Part shown: positions 16,977 through 25,210 of the stretch, one piece after another
How positions within the stretch are numbered: position 1 is the stretch's first letter
How the letters are laid out: the number at the start of each line of letters is the position of its first letter
The notes under the pieces: generated by a model
The model's database searches: none
The model's input: the letters and a program-made list of their open reading frames with translations, nothing else
Told to the model about the DNA's origin: nothing
Program-made: the position numbers and the translations under genes
Origin: Paraconexibacter antarcticus
GTDB lineage: Bacteria > Actinomycetota > Thermoleophilia > Solirubrobacterales > Solirubrobacteraceae
Assembly: GCF_024220175.1 (NCBI RefSeq)
Contig: NZ_CP098502.1
Coordinates: 4,282,514 to 4,346,513, forward strand
Reading direction: 5' to 3'
Length of the DNA stretch: 64,000 nt

Positions 16977-18011
16977 CTATCCGGCCTGAGCCACCGCCTG
17001 CGCGATCGCCGCGACGAAGCCGTCGACCTCGGCCTCGGTCGTGTCCCACGAGCACATCCAGCGCACCTCGCCGGTGTGCTCGTCCCAGACGTAGAACGGG
17101 AAGGCCGCCATGACCTGCGTCGCCGCGACGGGCGGCAGGATCGCGAAGACCGCGCTCGCCTGGACGGCCTGCGTCACGCGCACGCCGTCGATCGCCGCGA
17201 CCCCCGCGGCGAGCCGCTGCGCCATCGCGTTCGCCTGCGCCGCCGCCCGGTGCCAGAGGTCGCCGTCGAGCTGCGCGGCGAGCTGCGCCGCGTAGAAGCG
17301 CCCCTTCGACGCAAGCTGCATCGACTGCTTGCGCAGGTAGAGGAACCCGTCGTCAAGGCCGGCGGTGAGGAAGACGACCGCCTCGGCCCCCAGCGCGCCG
17401 TTCTTCGTCGCGCCGAAGGTGAGGACGTCGACACCCGCGTCGGTCGTGAAGGCGCGGAAGCCGGTCCCGAGCGCGACCGCCGCGTTCGCGAGCCGGGCGC
17501 CGTCGACGTGGAGCAGGAGGCCGCGCGCGTGCGCCGCCTCGGCGAGCGCCCGCAGCTCCTCGAGCGAGTAGAGCGTCCCGAGCTCCGTCGGCTGGGTGAC
17601 GGTGACGACGCGCGCCTGGACCGCGTGCTCGTCCCCCACCCGGATCGTGAGCCGCGCGACGTCGGCCGGCGTGAGCTTGCCGTCGGGGGTCGGCGTCGTG
17701 AGGAGCTTCAGGCCGCCCATCCGCTCGGGCGCGCCGCCCTCGTCGACGTGGACGTGCGCGGTGTCCGCGCAGATGACGCCCTCCCACGGGCGGCAGCAGG
17801 CACGCAGCGCGGTGACGTTCGCCCCGGTCCCGTTGAACATGACGTACGCGCGGGCGTCCTCGCCGAAGTGCTCGCGGAAGAGCGCCTCCATCCGGGCCGT
17901 CACGGGGTCGGCCCCGTAGGCCTTCGCGTGCGTGCCGTCGTTCGCGGCCGTGATCGCCGCGAGGACCTCGGGGTGGATTCCGGCGTAGTTGTCGGACGCG
18001 AACCCCCTCAT
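16977..18011 (-). CDS. Low-specificity threonine aldolase / beta-eliminating lyase family
   Basis: 344 residues, a PLP enzyme of fold type I. It begins MRGFASDNYAGIHPEVLAAI and has the PLP-binding Lys in TFGATKNGALGAEAVVF, AHVHVDEGGAPE (substrate site) and LLHVDGARLANAAV (Asp binding the pyridine nitrogen). The family cleaves L-threonine to glycine and acetaldehyde, but members in this gene context may use other beta-hydroxy amino acids. It lies 16 bases after the SDR gene and forms an operon with it and the DUF6421-like gene. Confidence 0.88.
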   Translation of the reverse strand: MRGFASDNYAGIHPEVLAAITAANDGTHAKAYGADPVTARMEALFREHFGEDARAYVMFNGTGANVTALRACCRPWEGVICADTAHVHVDEGGAPERMGGLKLLTTPTPDGKLTPADVARLTIRVGDEHAVQARVVTVTQPTELGTLYSLEELRALAEAAHARGLLLHVDGARLANAAVALGTGFRAFTTDAGVDVLTFGATKNGALGAEAVVFLTAGLDDGFLYLRKQSMQLASKGRFYAAQLAAQLDGDLWHRAAAQANAMAQRLAAGVAAIDGVRVTQAVQASAVFAILPPVAATQVMAAFPFYVWDEHTGEVRWMCSWDTTEAEVDGFVAAIAQAVAQAG

Positions 18012-18027
18012 GCGCCGGCCCGCGTCC

Positions 18028-18759
18028 TCAGCGGCCGTACAGCTCGATGCGCTGCCCGTTGACCTTGCCGGCCGCGTCGCTGCACAGCCACACGAGCGTG
18101 TCGGCGATGTCCTCCGCGTCCGTGAACGTCTTGAAGGACTTGTCGGGCTCCGCCGTCCGCTGCTCGGGCGTGACGAGCGCGTTGATCGCGACGACGTTCG
18201 CGGTCGCGCCGTGGTCGGCCTCGGCGAACGCGTCCGCGAGAGCGTACGTCCACGTCTCGGCGGCGGCCTTCGCGGCGGCGTACGCGGCGTTCGTGTGGCT
18301 CGGCGCCACGGCCTGGCGCGCACCGATCATCGCGAACCGCCCGCAGCCCGAGTCGTTCAGCGCGTCGTGGAAGGCGCGGCTCGTGTGCTGCACCGTCCGC
18401 ACGAGCAGGTTGGCCATGTCGTCCCAGTCTCCGAGCGGCGCGCTCGCGAGCGGCTTCCCGCCGCGCCAGCCGCCGACGAGGTGCAGGACGCCGTCGACGC
18501 CGCCGAACCGCGAGCGCACCGACGCCGCCCATCTGCGCGTCGCGACCTCGTCCATGAGGTCGACGACCTGGCAGTCGACCCGCTCGGCCGGCACCCCGAG
18601 CTCCGCCGCGAGGATCTCGAGCGCCGGCAGGTCGCGATCGGTCATCGCGACCGTCGCCCCGGCGCCGGCCACGGCCCGCGCCACGTAGGGACCGAGCGAG
18701 CCGTTGGCCCCCGCGATCGCGATCGTCCGCCCGGCGAGGGCCCGAGAGTCGAGGGTCAT
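18028..18759 (-). CDS. Short-chain dehydrogenase/reductase (SDR)
   Basis: 243 residues. The nucleotide motif is IAIAGANGSLGPYVA (GxxGxxG variant) and the catalytic Tyr and Lys are in YAAAKAA. The middle reads HLVGGWRGG, a pattern I know from the SDR that accompanies DUF6421 genes. The ATG overlaps the DUF6421 stop by 4 bases, so the two are translationally coupled. A TACCGT hexamer on the minus strand 6 bases before the ATG suggests an extra internal promoter. The substrate is unknown; with a threonine aldolase next door, oxidation of a beta-hydroxy amino acid or its product is possible. Confidence 0.85.
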   Translation of the reverse strand: MTLDSRALAGRTIAIAGANGSLGPYVARAVAGAGATVAMTDRDLPALEILAAELGVPAERVDCQVVDLMDEVATRRWAASVRSRFGGVDGVLHLVGGWRGGKPLASAPLGDWDDMANLLVRTVQHTSRAFHDALNDSGCGRFAMIGARQAVAPSHTNAAYAAAKAAAETWTYALADAFAEADHGATANVVAINALVTPEQRTAEPDKSFKTFTDAEDIADTLVWLCSDAAGKVNGQRIELYGR

Positions 18760-20876
18760 GCTGCGACGGTAGCGGCACCGGGCGCCTCGGCGCGCGCCGC
18801 CGCCAGCCGCCGCTGCAGCGCGAGGTAGAACATCGACAACGGGAACTCGTCCTCGAGCACCTCGTCGATGGCCGGGCGCAGGTCCTCGGCCTCCTCGTAC
18901 GCGCGTACGCCCGCGACCCACCGCGAGCCCGCCGCCGGGGTCACGTATGCGGCCACGAGGTCGTGCGCCGCTCCCCAGTGGGCGAGCCGCGAGCGGTCGA
19001 TCGAGCGCCGGTAGAGCTCCTCGACGAGCGTCCGCAGCTCGAGCACGCCGCCGGCCACGCGGTCCCAGTCGATCGTCAGCCGGTTGTCCGTCCACCGCAC
19101 CCGTCCGCTCTGGTGCAGGTAGGCGAACAGCAGCTGCCCGCCGAGCCCGTCGTAGTTGCGCACGCGCGGCCCGGTGACCGGGAAGCGGAAGAGGCGGTCG
19201 AAGAGGATCGCGGTCTGCACGTGGCGGGCGAAGGCGAAGTCCTCGGCCTCGAGCGTCACCGCCTCGGTGAACGCCGTCAGGTCGCAGCGCAGCTCCTCCA
19301 GCGCGTACATCCAGTAGGGCGCGCGCTGGCGGATCATGAACGGGTCGAACGGCAGGTCCCCGTGCGAGTGCGCGCGGTCGTGGACGAGGTCCCAGAGGAC
19401 GAACGCGTCCCGCGAGAGCGCCTCGCTCGTGAGCAGCGCCGCCGCGTCCGGCGGCAGATTGACGCCGAGCACGCCCGCGGCCGCCCCGACGTGCTCGCGG
19501 AAGCGCGCGCTCTCGCGGTCGCAGAAGATCCCGCCGAAGTGGTTCGCCGGGGTGCCGCCGACCGTCACCGTCTCGGGGAAGAGGACCGCGCACTCGCTGT
19601 CGTAGCCCGCGGTGTGGTCGACGAGCGTCACCGGCACGAACTTCGCGTTGTCGTACCGCGTCGCCTCGAGGTCGGCGAGCCACCGGGGCCACGGCACCCG
19701 GACGACGAGCGCCTCGAAGACCTTGTCGCGCGAGCCGTTCTGCTTGTACATCGGGAAGAGGACGAGGTGCTCGATGCCGTCGACGCGGTGCTGATCGGGG
19801 CGGAAGGCGTCCAGCGCCGCGGTGAAGTCGGGGACGCTGAAGCCGCCGGCCCGCCACGCCTCCAGGTCCGCCGCGGCCGCGCCGACGTAGGCCGCCTGGT
19901 GCGGGACGTGCACCGCGAGGCGCCCGAGCGCGTCGAGCATCACGTCGACGAGCGGGTGGGCGTAGGCCGGGTCCGCGCCGGCGGCGAGGGCGCCGTCGGG
20001 CGCCTGGAGCAGGCGCAGCGCGTCCGTGGCGTCCTTCAGCGCGGGCCATGCGGGGTCGGCGGTGAGCGGCGAGGCGACCGCCGGCAGGGCCCGGGCGAGC
20101 CGCGGGCCCGCCGCCCAGCCGACGAGGCCGAGCCACAGCTCGCGGTGCCCGAGGTCGGCGAGGCAGTCGTCCCCGAAGAGGTCGGAGTCGGCCAGCAGCG
20201 CGACGCGGCCGGCGCCGTGCTCGGCGATCGCCGCGAGTGGCGCGCCCGGCGCCGACGACGTCGCCTTCGCGCGAGCGAGGATGCGCGCGCCCGCTCCGTT
20301 GACCGCAAGCGTGCCCGCCCGGTAGAAGCAGACCTCGTCCACGCGCGCGAGGAGGTCCACGCCGCGCCGCCGGCTCGCGTCGGGCTCGAGATCGGCGAGC
20401 ACCCAGTGGGGCGCGCCGGCGTGGTGGTGCTCGTAGTCGCTCACCGTGTCGTTGACGACGCCGAGCCCGAACCGCGCGAGCAGCGCGGAGAGGTTCGTCC
20501 CGTACTTGTCCTGCTCGGTCTCGGCCAGGACGACGAGCCCGCCGCCCCCGCGCACGTGCGCGGCGATGGCGTCGAGCTCGGCCGCGGAGAAGACCGGCGA
20601 GCCGCCGGGGACCGTCCGCTCCCAGCGCGCCTCCGAGGGGTGCGCGACGACGAGCACGTCGGCCGTCGCGAGCGCCGCCGCGTCGAGCGGGCCGTCCGCC
20701 GGCGTGTGCGCGGCCGTCGTGAGGTCGTGCGCGCGCAGGAGCGCGGCGGCGTCGGCGTACGACGAGTCGCCCGGGTGCGCCGGCTGCATCGCCGCGGCGA
20801 CGGCCGGGCGGATCGTCCACGCCTGGCCGTGGGATTCGTCGAAGAGGACGGATGCGATGGGCTCACGGCGGGGCAT
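18756..20876 (-). CDS. DUF6421-like protein of unknown function
   Basis: 706 residues, soluble. The first 250 residues look like a glutamine-amidotransferase-type fold (DVLVVAHPSE, FSAAELDAIAAHVRGGGGLVVLAE, LLADSDLFGDD) without an obvious catalytic Cys. The C-terminal half has HDRAHSHGDLPFDPF followed about 20 residues on by ALEELRCDLTAF. The two His and the EE-R-CD helix resemble the metal site of peptidase family M49, so a metal-dependent hydrolase is possible; this is my inference. I assign DUF6421 from memory of the gene order Lrp / DUF6421 / SDR / threonine aldolase in other actinobacteria. TAGGCT (minus, 20883-20888) lies 6 bases before the ATG. Confidence 0.7.
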   Translation of the reverse strand: MPRREPIASVLFDESHGQAWTIRPAVAAAMQPAHPGDSSYADAAALLRAHDLTTAAHTPADGPLDAAALATADVLVVAHPSEARWERTVPGGSPVFSAAELDAIAAHVRGGGGLVVLAETEQDKYGTNLSALLARFGLGVVNDTVSDYEHHHAGAPHWVLADLEPDASRRRGVDLLARVDEVCFYRAGTLAVNGAGARILARAKATSSAPGAPLAAIAEHGAGRVALLADSDLFGDDCLADLGHRELWLGLVGWAAGPRLARALPAVASPLTADPAWPALKDATDALRLLQAPDGALAAGADPAYAHPLVDVMLDALGRLAVHVPHQAAYVGAAAADLEAWRAGGFSVPDFTAALDAFRPDQHRVDGIEHLVLFPMYKQNGSRDKVFEALVVRVPWPRWLADLEATRYDNAKFVPVTLVDHTAGYDSECAVLFPETVTVGGTPANHFGGIFCDRESARFREHVGAAAGVLGVNLPPDAAALLTSEALSRDAFVLWDLVHDRAHSHGDLPFDPFMIRQRAPYWMYALEELRCDLTAFTEAVTLEAEDFAFARHVQTAILFDRLFRFPVTGPRVRNYDGLGGQLLFAYLHQSGRVRWTDNRLTIDWDRVAGGVLELRTLVEELYRRSIDRSRLAHWGAAHDLVAAYVTPAAGSRWVAGVRAYEEAEDLRPAIDEVLEDEFPLSMFYLALQRRLAAARAEAPGAATVAA

Positions 20877-20882
20877 CCGACA

Positions 20883-20888
20883 AGCCTA
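20883..20888 (-). promoter_or_regulatory. -10 element (TAGGCT) for the DUF6421-SDR-aldolase operon
   Basis: TAGGCT on the minus strand ends 6 bases before ATG 20876. The direct repeat at 20916-20936 lies just upstream, at about -35 to -55, where a regulator would act. Confidence 0.45.
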
Positions 20889-20915
20889 CGGGGCCAATTG
20901 TGCGCTTTCACCACC

Positions 20916-20936
20916 ACTTTGCGTCGACTTTGCGTC
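20916..20936. promoter_or_regulatory. Two direct repeats of ACTTTGCGTC, 11-base period
   Basis: Exact 10-base repeats at 20916-20925 and 20927-20936, one DNA turn apart, lie between the divergent DUF6421 operon and the Lrp-type gene. A binding site for that Lrp-type regulator is the likely role. Confidence 0.45.
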
Positions 20937-20948
20937 AGAATCAAACGA

Positions 20949-21389
20949 ATGGACGCCGTCGACCGTCAGATTCTCACGCTTCTCGTCCAGGACGGGCGCC
21001 GGACGTACGACGACATCGCGACCCGCGTCGCGCTGAGCCCGCCGTCGGTCCGCCGCCGCGTCGACCGCCTCCAGGCCGACGGTGCGCTCCACGGCTTCAC
21101 CGCGATCCTCGACCACGCCGCGCTCGGCTGGACCACCGAGGCCCTCGTCGAGCTCTTCTTCGCCCCCGGCACCCTGCTCGAGGAGGTCGCCGCGACCCTG
21201 CGCGATTACCCCGAGGTCGTCGAGGCCTGGAGCGTCACGGGCGAGGCCGACGCGATCGCCCGGGTCCGCACGCGCTCCAACGCCGACCTCGAACGCCTCA
21301 TCCGCGCCCTCCAGGAGGACGGCTCCGTCCTGCGCACCCGCTCCCAGGTCATCCTCAGCGCGCTCGTAACGCGGCCGGCGTCGGCGTAG
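20949..21389 (+). CDS. Lrp/AsnC family transcriptional regulator
   Basis: 146 residues, the usual length. MDAVDRQILTLLVQDGRRTYDDIATRVALSPPSVRRRVDRLQADG is the helix-turn-helix and linker, followed by the RAM ligand-binding domain (ALVELFFAPGTLLEEVAATL, VVEAWSVTGEADAIARVR). These proteins sense amino acids. It is divergent from the aldolase/SDR/DUF6421 operon, which is the obvious target, with a pair of 11-base-spaced repeats in the shared 72-base promoter region. Confidence 0.92.
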   Translation: MDAVDRQILTLLVQDGRRTYDDIATRVALSPPSVRRRVDRLQADGALHGFTAILDHAALGWTTEALVELFFAPGTLLEEVAATLRDYPEVVEAWSVTGEADAIARVRTRSNADLERLIRALQEDGSVLRTRSQVILSALVTRPASA

Positions 21390-21399
21390 CCCGTCGGCA

Positions 21400-21446
21400 G
21401 TGAATGAAGGTTCAGGGTGCCCAGAGCACCGTGAATCTTCATTCAC
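21400..21446. repeat. 47-base palindromic repeat, copy C
   Basis: A hairpin with about 20-base arms that differ at two positions, starting GTGAATGAAGGTTCA and ending TCTTCATTCAC. A second copy in the opposite orientation, with 6 differences in 47 bases, lies at 46197-46243. Both are intergenic. It is a REP-like dispersed palindrome, possibly also a terminator for the Lrp-type gene. Confidence 0.65.
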
Positions 21447-21586
21447 CGCTCACGGGCCCCCGGCGCCGGGTCCGGCGCCGACCCGCCCGCCGGCGGGCCC
21501 GGCGCCGGCCCCGCCGGCGCCGGCCCACCACGCCGGGCCCCCGGCGCCGCCCCCCTCCCGCGAGCCCGCGACCTCCTCCTCCTTGC

Positions 21587-21605
21587 CAACTGGTCCAACC
21601 AGTTG
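21587..21605. promoter_or_regulatory. Operator CAACTGGT-N3-ACCAGTTG for the GntR gene
   Basis: A perfect 8-3-8 inverted repeat containing TGGT-N3-ACCA, the FadR-subfamily GntR consensus. It ends 17 bases before the GntR start codon and overlaps the probable promoter (TACCGT at 21607-21612), so autorepression of the GntR / sterol-desaturase pair is likely. Confidence 0.65.
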
Positions 21606-21622
21606 CTACCGTGGGCCTCGCG

Positions 21623-22348
21623 ATGCCAGACGCCCGGGTCCCCGTCTCCACCGTCGTCTACGACGCCCTCCGCGCCGACATCCTCAGCGGCCGCGTGCGC
21701 CCCGGCGACGGCATCCCGTCCGAGCGGACGCTGAGCGAGCGCTTCGAGGTCAACCGCCACGCCGTCCGCGAGGCGGTCAAGCGCCTTCAGCAGGCGGGGC
21801 TCGTCCAGGTCTCCCACGGCGGCGCGACCCGCGTCCTCGACTGGCGCCGCACCGGCGGGCTCGAGCTGCTCGTCGACCTGCCGCCGGAGGACGTCGGCGT
21901 CGCCCGCGCCGCCTACGAGCTGCGCGCCTGCATCGCCGCCGACGTCGCCGCCCGCGCCGCCGCGCGCGCGACCGACGAGGACCGCGCGAGCCTCGCCGCC
22001 CGCGCCGCCGCGTTCGCCGCCGCGCGCGAGCACTGCGTCGCCACCGACGGCCCGGTGAGCCCGGGCCCCGCGCTCCTCGACGCCTACCGCGAGCTGTGGG
22101 ACGTCCTCGTCGACGCCACCGGCAACATCGCCTACCGGCTCGCCTACAACTCCCTCCTCCACGGCGAGGACGCGGTCACCGCCGTCGCCGTCATCTACCT
22201 CCGCGACGAACTGCTCGACGCGGAGACCACCGACGCGCTCGTCGCCGCCGTCCTCGACAGCGACGCGGACGCGGCCCGCGCCGCCGCCGCGACGCTCACC
22301 GCGCACACCCTCACCGCGCTGTCCCCGACCGAGGCCCCGTCACGATGA
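21623..22348 (+). CDS. GntR family regulator (FadR subfamily)
   Basis: 241 residues. The winged helix is clear: VVYDALRADILSGRVRPGDGIPSERTLSERFEVNRHAVREAVKRLQQAGLV, followed by an all-helical FCD-type ligand domain. It likely represses itself and the overlapping hydroxylase gene and is released by a small acid or lipid-derived ligand. ATG 21623 is the first start after the operator. The stop overlaps the next ATG (ATGA). Confidence 0.9.
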   Translation: MPDARVPVSTVVYDALRADILSGRVRPGDGIPSERTLSERFEVNRHAVREAVKRLQQAGLVQVSHGGATRVLDWRRTGGLELLVDLPPEDVGVARAAYELRACIAADVAARAAARATDEDRASLAARAAAFAAAREHCVATDGPVSPGPALLDAYRELWDVLVDATGNIAYRLAYNSLLHGEDAVTAVAVIYLRDELLDAETTDALVAAVLDSDADAARAAAATLTAHTLTALSPTEAPSR

Positions 22349-23310
22349 TCGAGCTCACCGTCTACGCCATCCCGTTCTTCATCCTCATGATGGGGGTCGA
22401 GATCCTCGCCTTCCGCCGCGAGGCGCAGGAGGCCCGCGAGGAGGACGCCGCGCGCGCCGCCGCGGGCCACCCCGCCTACGTCGGCTACGAGGCCCGCGAC
22501 ACGCGCACGTCCCTGACGATGGGCGTCGGCAGCCTCGTCGTCAACGCCTTCTGGCACCTCGTCCTCATCGCCGTCTGGGCCGCCGCCTACGAACTGACGC
22601 CGCTGCGGATGGACGCCGGCGACTGGTGGATCTGGCCGCTGCTGTTCTTCGCCGACGACCTCGCGTACTACACCTACCACCGGGTCGGGCACGAGGTCCG
22701 CGTCTTCTGGGCGAGCCACGTCGTCCACCACTCGAGCGAGCACTACAACCTCTCGACGGCGCTGCGGCAGCCGTGGGTCCCGCTGACGATGCCGTTCTGG
22801 CTCCCGCTCGCGCTCCTCGGCTACAAGCCGTGGATGATCCTGCTGGCCCAGTCGTGGTCGCTCATCTACCAGTTCGGCCTGCACACCGAGCGCATCGGGA
22901 AGCTCCCCCGCCCGATCGAGTTCCTGTTCAACACGCCGTCGCACCACCGCGTCCACCACGGCGCGAACGAGATCTACCTCGACCGCAACTACGGCGGCAT
23001 CCTCATCATCTGGGACCGCCTGTTCGGGTCCTTCCAGGGCGAGACCGAGCGCGTCCGCTACGGCCTCACGACGAACATCCGGACGTTCAGCCCGATGAAG
23101 GTCCTCACGCACGAGTACGAGGCCATCTGGCACGACGTGCGCTCGACGCCGAAGTGGCGCGACCGCCTCGGCTACCTGCTGCGCGGTCCGGGCTGGCGGC
23201 CGGGGATGGCCGACGCCTCCGCCCACGCGGCGATCGTCGCCGCCGCGGCGGAGGGCCCGGCGCTCGCCCCGGCCGGGGCGCCCGTCGGCGCCTCGGCCGG
23301 CACCCCCTGA
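22345..23310 (+). CDS. Sterol desaturase / fatty acid hydroxylase family protein
   Basis: 321 residues, an integral membrane di-iron enzyme. The histidine clusters are YHRVGHE, HVVHHSSEHYN and HHRVHHG, the HX3-4H / HX2-3HH pattern of this superfamily, set among four hydrophobic segments. It would hydroxylate or desaturate a lipid using O2. The C-terminal 40 residues are Ala/Pro-rich. It is coupled by ATGA to the GntR regulator, so expression probably responds to a lipid-derived ligand. Closest in style to the bacterial C-5 sterol desaturase-like group; the true substrate is unknown. Confidence 0.88.
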   Translation: MIELTVYAIPFFILMMGVEILAFRREAQEAREEDAARAAAGHPAYVGYEARDTRTSLTMGVGSLVVNAFWHLVLIAVWAAAYELTPLRMDAGDWWIWPLLFFADDLAYYTYHRVGHEVRVFWASHVVHHSSEHYNLSTALRQPWVPLTMPFWLPLALLGYKPWMILLAQSWSLIYQFGLHTERIGKLPRPIEFLFNTPSHHRVHHGANEIYLDRNYGGILIIWDRLFGSFQGETERVRYGLTTNIRTFSPMKVLTHEYEAIWHDVRSTPKWRDRLGYLLRGPGWRPGMADASAHAAIVAAAAEGPALAPAGAPVGASAGTP

Positions 23311-23371
23311 CCGGGGGTTCCCGCGCGGCTCCGGGTGACACGTGCCCGGAGTCGGTAGTAATTTGCAACCC

Positions 23372-24220
23372 ATGACGACGACATCTCTCGCGGGCCGCAC
23401 GCTGTTCATCTCCGGCGCGTCCCGCGGCATCGGCCTGGCCATCGCCCTCCGCGCCGCGCAGGACGGCGCGAACATCTGCCTCATGGCGAAGACCGGGACG
23501 CCCGACCCGCGCCTGGAGGGCACGGTCCACACCGCGGCGGCCGCGATCGAGGCGGCCGGCGGCCAGGCCCTCGGCATCGTCGGCGACATCCGCGACGAGG
23601 AAGCCGTGGACGCCGCCGTGGCGCAGTGCGCCGAGCGCTTCGGCGGCATCGACATCTGCGTGAACAACGCGAGCGCGATCGCCCTCATGGGGACGCTCGA
23701 CCTCCCGATGAAGCGCTACGACCTCATGCAGGACATCAACACCCGCGGCACCTACGTCGTCTCCCGGGCCTGCCTCCCCCACCTGCTGAAGGGGACGAAC
23801 CCGCACATCCTCACGCTCTCCCCGCCCCTGAGCCACGACCCGAAGTGGTTCGGGAACCACGTCGGCTACACGATCGCGAAGTACGGCATGAGCATGTGCG
23901 CGCTCGGTTTCGCGGAGGAGTTCCGCGAGCAGGGCGTCGCCTCCAACGCGCTGTGGCCGCGGACGATGATCGCGACCGCGGCCGTGCAGAACCTCCTCGG
24001 CGGGGACGCTTCGATGGCCCGCTCCCGCCGCCCGGAGATCATGGCCGACGCGGCGCACGCGATCTTCACCGCGCCGTCGCGCGAGCTCACCGGCCGCTTC
24101 CTCATCGACGACGAGATCCTCACCGAGCGGACGGGCCTCACCGACTTCTCGCGCTACCTCGGCGAGGGCGCCCGCGAGGAGGACCTCATCACCGACCTCT
24201 TCGTCGAGCCGGCCGCCTGA
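23372..24220 (+). CDS. SDR oxidoreductase (HSDL2-like)
   Basis: 282 residues. ISGASRGIGLAIALRAAQDGAN is the NAD(P) motif and YTIAKYGMS holds the catalytic Tyr and Lys. CLMAKTGTPDPRLEGTVHTAAAAIEAAGGQ and PHILTLSPPLS mark the hydroxysteroid dehydrogenase-like protein 2 subgroup. It probably acts on a fatty acyl or steroid-like hydroxy compound. TAATTT (23359-23364) ends 7 bases before ATG 23372, which looks like its own leaderless promoter. It is convergent with the next gene. Confidence 0.9.
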   Translation: MTTTSLAGRTLFISGASRGIGLAIALRAAQDGANICLMAKTGTPDPRLEGTVHTAAAAIEAAGGQALGIVGDIRDEEAVDAAVAQCAERFGGIDICVNNASAIALMGTLDLPMKRYDLMQDINTRGTYVVSRACLPHLLKGTNPHILTLSPPLSHDPKWFGNHVGYTIAKYGMSMCALGFAEEFREQGVASNALWPRTMIATAAVQNLLGGDASMARSRRPEIMADAAHAIFTAPSRELTGRFLIDDEILTERTGLTDFSRYLGEGAREEDLITDLFVEPAA

Positions 24221-24279
24221 GGACGCGGGCCGCGGCGCCCGCGGCTGCCCGCGCCCGCCCGCGCCCGCCCGCGGTGCCC

Positions 24280-25086
24280 TCAGCGCCGCGGGCCCGTCGC
24301 GATCGTCCGGCGCACGCGCTCGAGGTCCGGGCTGAGCCCGAAGCCCTCGAGCCACCACGTCGCGCCCGCGTCCCCCCACGGCTTTGGGTCCTCGCCGTCG
24401 TCCGTCGTCACGGCGACGTCGAAGGCCGCGGGCGCCCCGGCGGCCGCCCGCACCGCCGCGATGTCCGCGATGCCGGCCCGTAGGGCGCCGGGTCCGTCGA
24501 GCTCGATCGGGAACCAGCCGTCGTAGCGCGCGGCCCGGAGCATCGGCCGGCGCGCGCCGCCCCGGGACGCGAGCCACACGGGCGGGCGCGGGAGCTGGAC
24601 CGGGCGCGGGAGGAACGGCTTTGCGTCGACGGAGACGTGCTCACCGCCGAACCGCACCGGCTCGCCGGACCAGCACTGCTCGAGCACCGCCAGCGCCTCC
24701 TCCAGGCGCGCGGCCCGCACGCGGTCGTCGAGCTCCTCGCCGAAGCCTGAGAGCTCCTTCGAGTTGTCGGAGCCGAGCCCGAGGCCGAGCGTCAGCCGCC
24801 CGCCGCTCAGGCGGTCGAGCGTCGTCGTCTCGCGGGCGAGCTTCCACGGCCGCCGGCGCGCCGGCGGGGTGATCATCGGGCCGAGCCGCAGCCGCTCGGT
24901 GACGACCGCCATCGCCGCGAGCGCGATCCACGGGTCGGCAAGCGCCCGCACCGGGTCGCGGTAGACGACGTGGTCCCAGAGGAAGAAGCCGTCCCAGCCC
25001 GCCGCCTCGGCCGCCACCGCGAGCTCGAGCAGCACCGCCGGCTCGCTGCAGGCGTCGAACGGGGCCAGGAAGATCGCGTGGCGCAT
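24280..25086 (-). CDS. LLM-class flavin/F420-dependent oxidoreductase
   Basis: 268 residues, luciferase-like TIM barrel. AGWDGFFLWDHVVYRDPV, LDRLSGGRLTLGLGLGSD and AARYDGWFPIELDG are typical of the F420-dependent group. It is shorter than the relative at 15909. The substrate is unknown. TAGCGT on the minus strand (25093-25098) lies 6 bases before the ATG. The 59-base gap to the convergent SDR gene is a low-complexity GCCCGC repeat. Confidence 0.86.
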   Translation of the reverse strand: MRHAIFLAPFDACSEPAVLLELAVAAEAAGWDGFFLWDHVVYRDPVRALADPWIALAAMAVVTERLRLGPMITPPARRRPWKLARETTTLDRLSGGRLTLGLGLGSDNSKELSGFGEELDDRVRAARLEEALAVLEQCWSGEPVRFGGEHVSVDAKPFLPRPVQLPRPPVWLASRGGARRPMLRAARYDGWFPIELDGPGALRAGIADIAAVRAAAGAPAAFDVAVTTDDGEDPKPWGDAGATWWLEGFGLSPDLERVRRTIATGPRR

Positions 25087-25210
25087 GCGGCAACGCTACG
25101 CGCCGCGGCCGAGCGCGACCCGGGCGCGGGCGCCCGCTTGCAGCGCTCGCCCGCGCGCGGTCCGCCGCCTACCGTGGACGGCCCGCCTCCGCGTCGCCGG
25201 TGGCCTCCGC

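Noticed and set aside
18963-20948. Long plus-strand frame opposite the DUF6421-like gene
   Set aside because: The product is a repetitive Arg/Glu/Val mix, typical of the antisense of a GC-rich gene; the minus-strand gene has domains, a promoter and operon overlaps. The real Lrp-type gene starts at 20949 in this frame.
21447-21580. Structured RNA in the GGCGCC-rich tract before the GntR gene
   Set aside because: The region is simple CCGGCGCC-type repetition that can fold in many ways; no conserved architecture is visible.
24221-24279. Tandem repeat of biological interest between convergent genes
   Set aside because: It is a short GCCCGC low-complexity run with no defined unit or hairpin.
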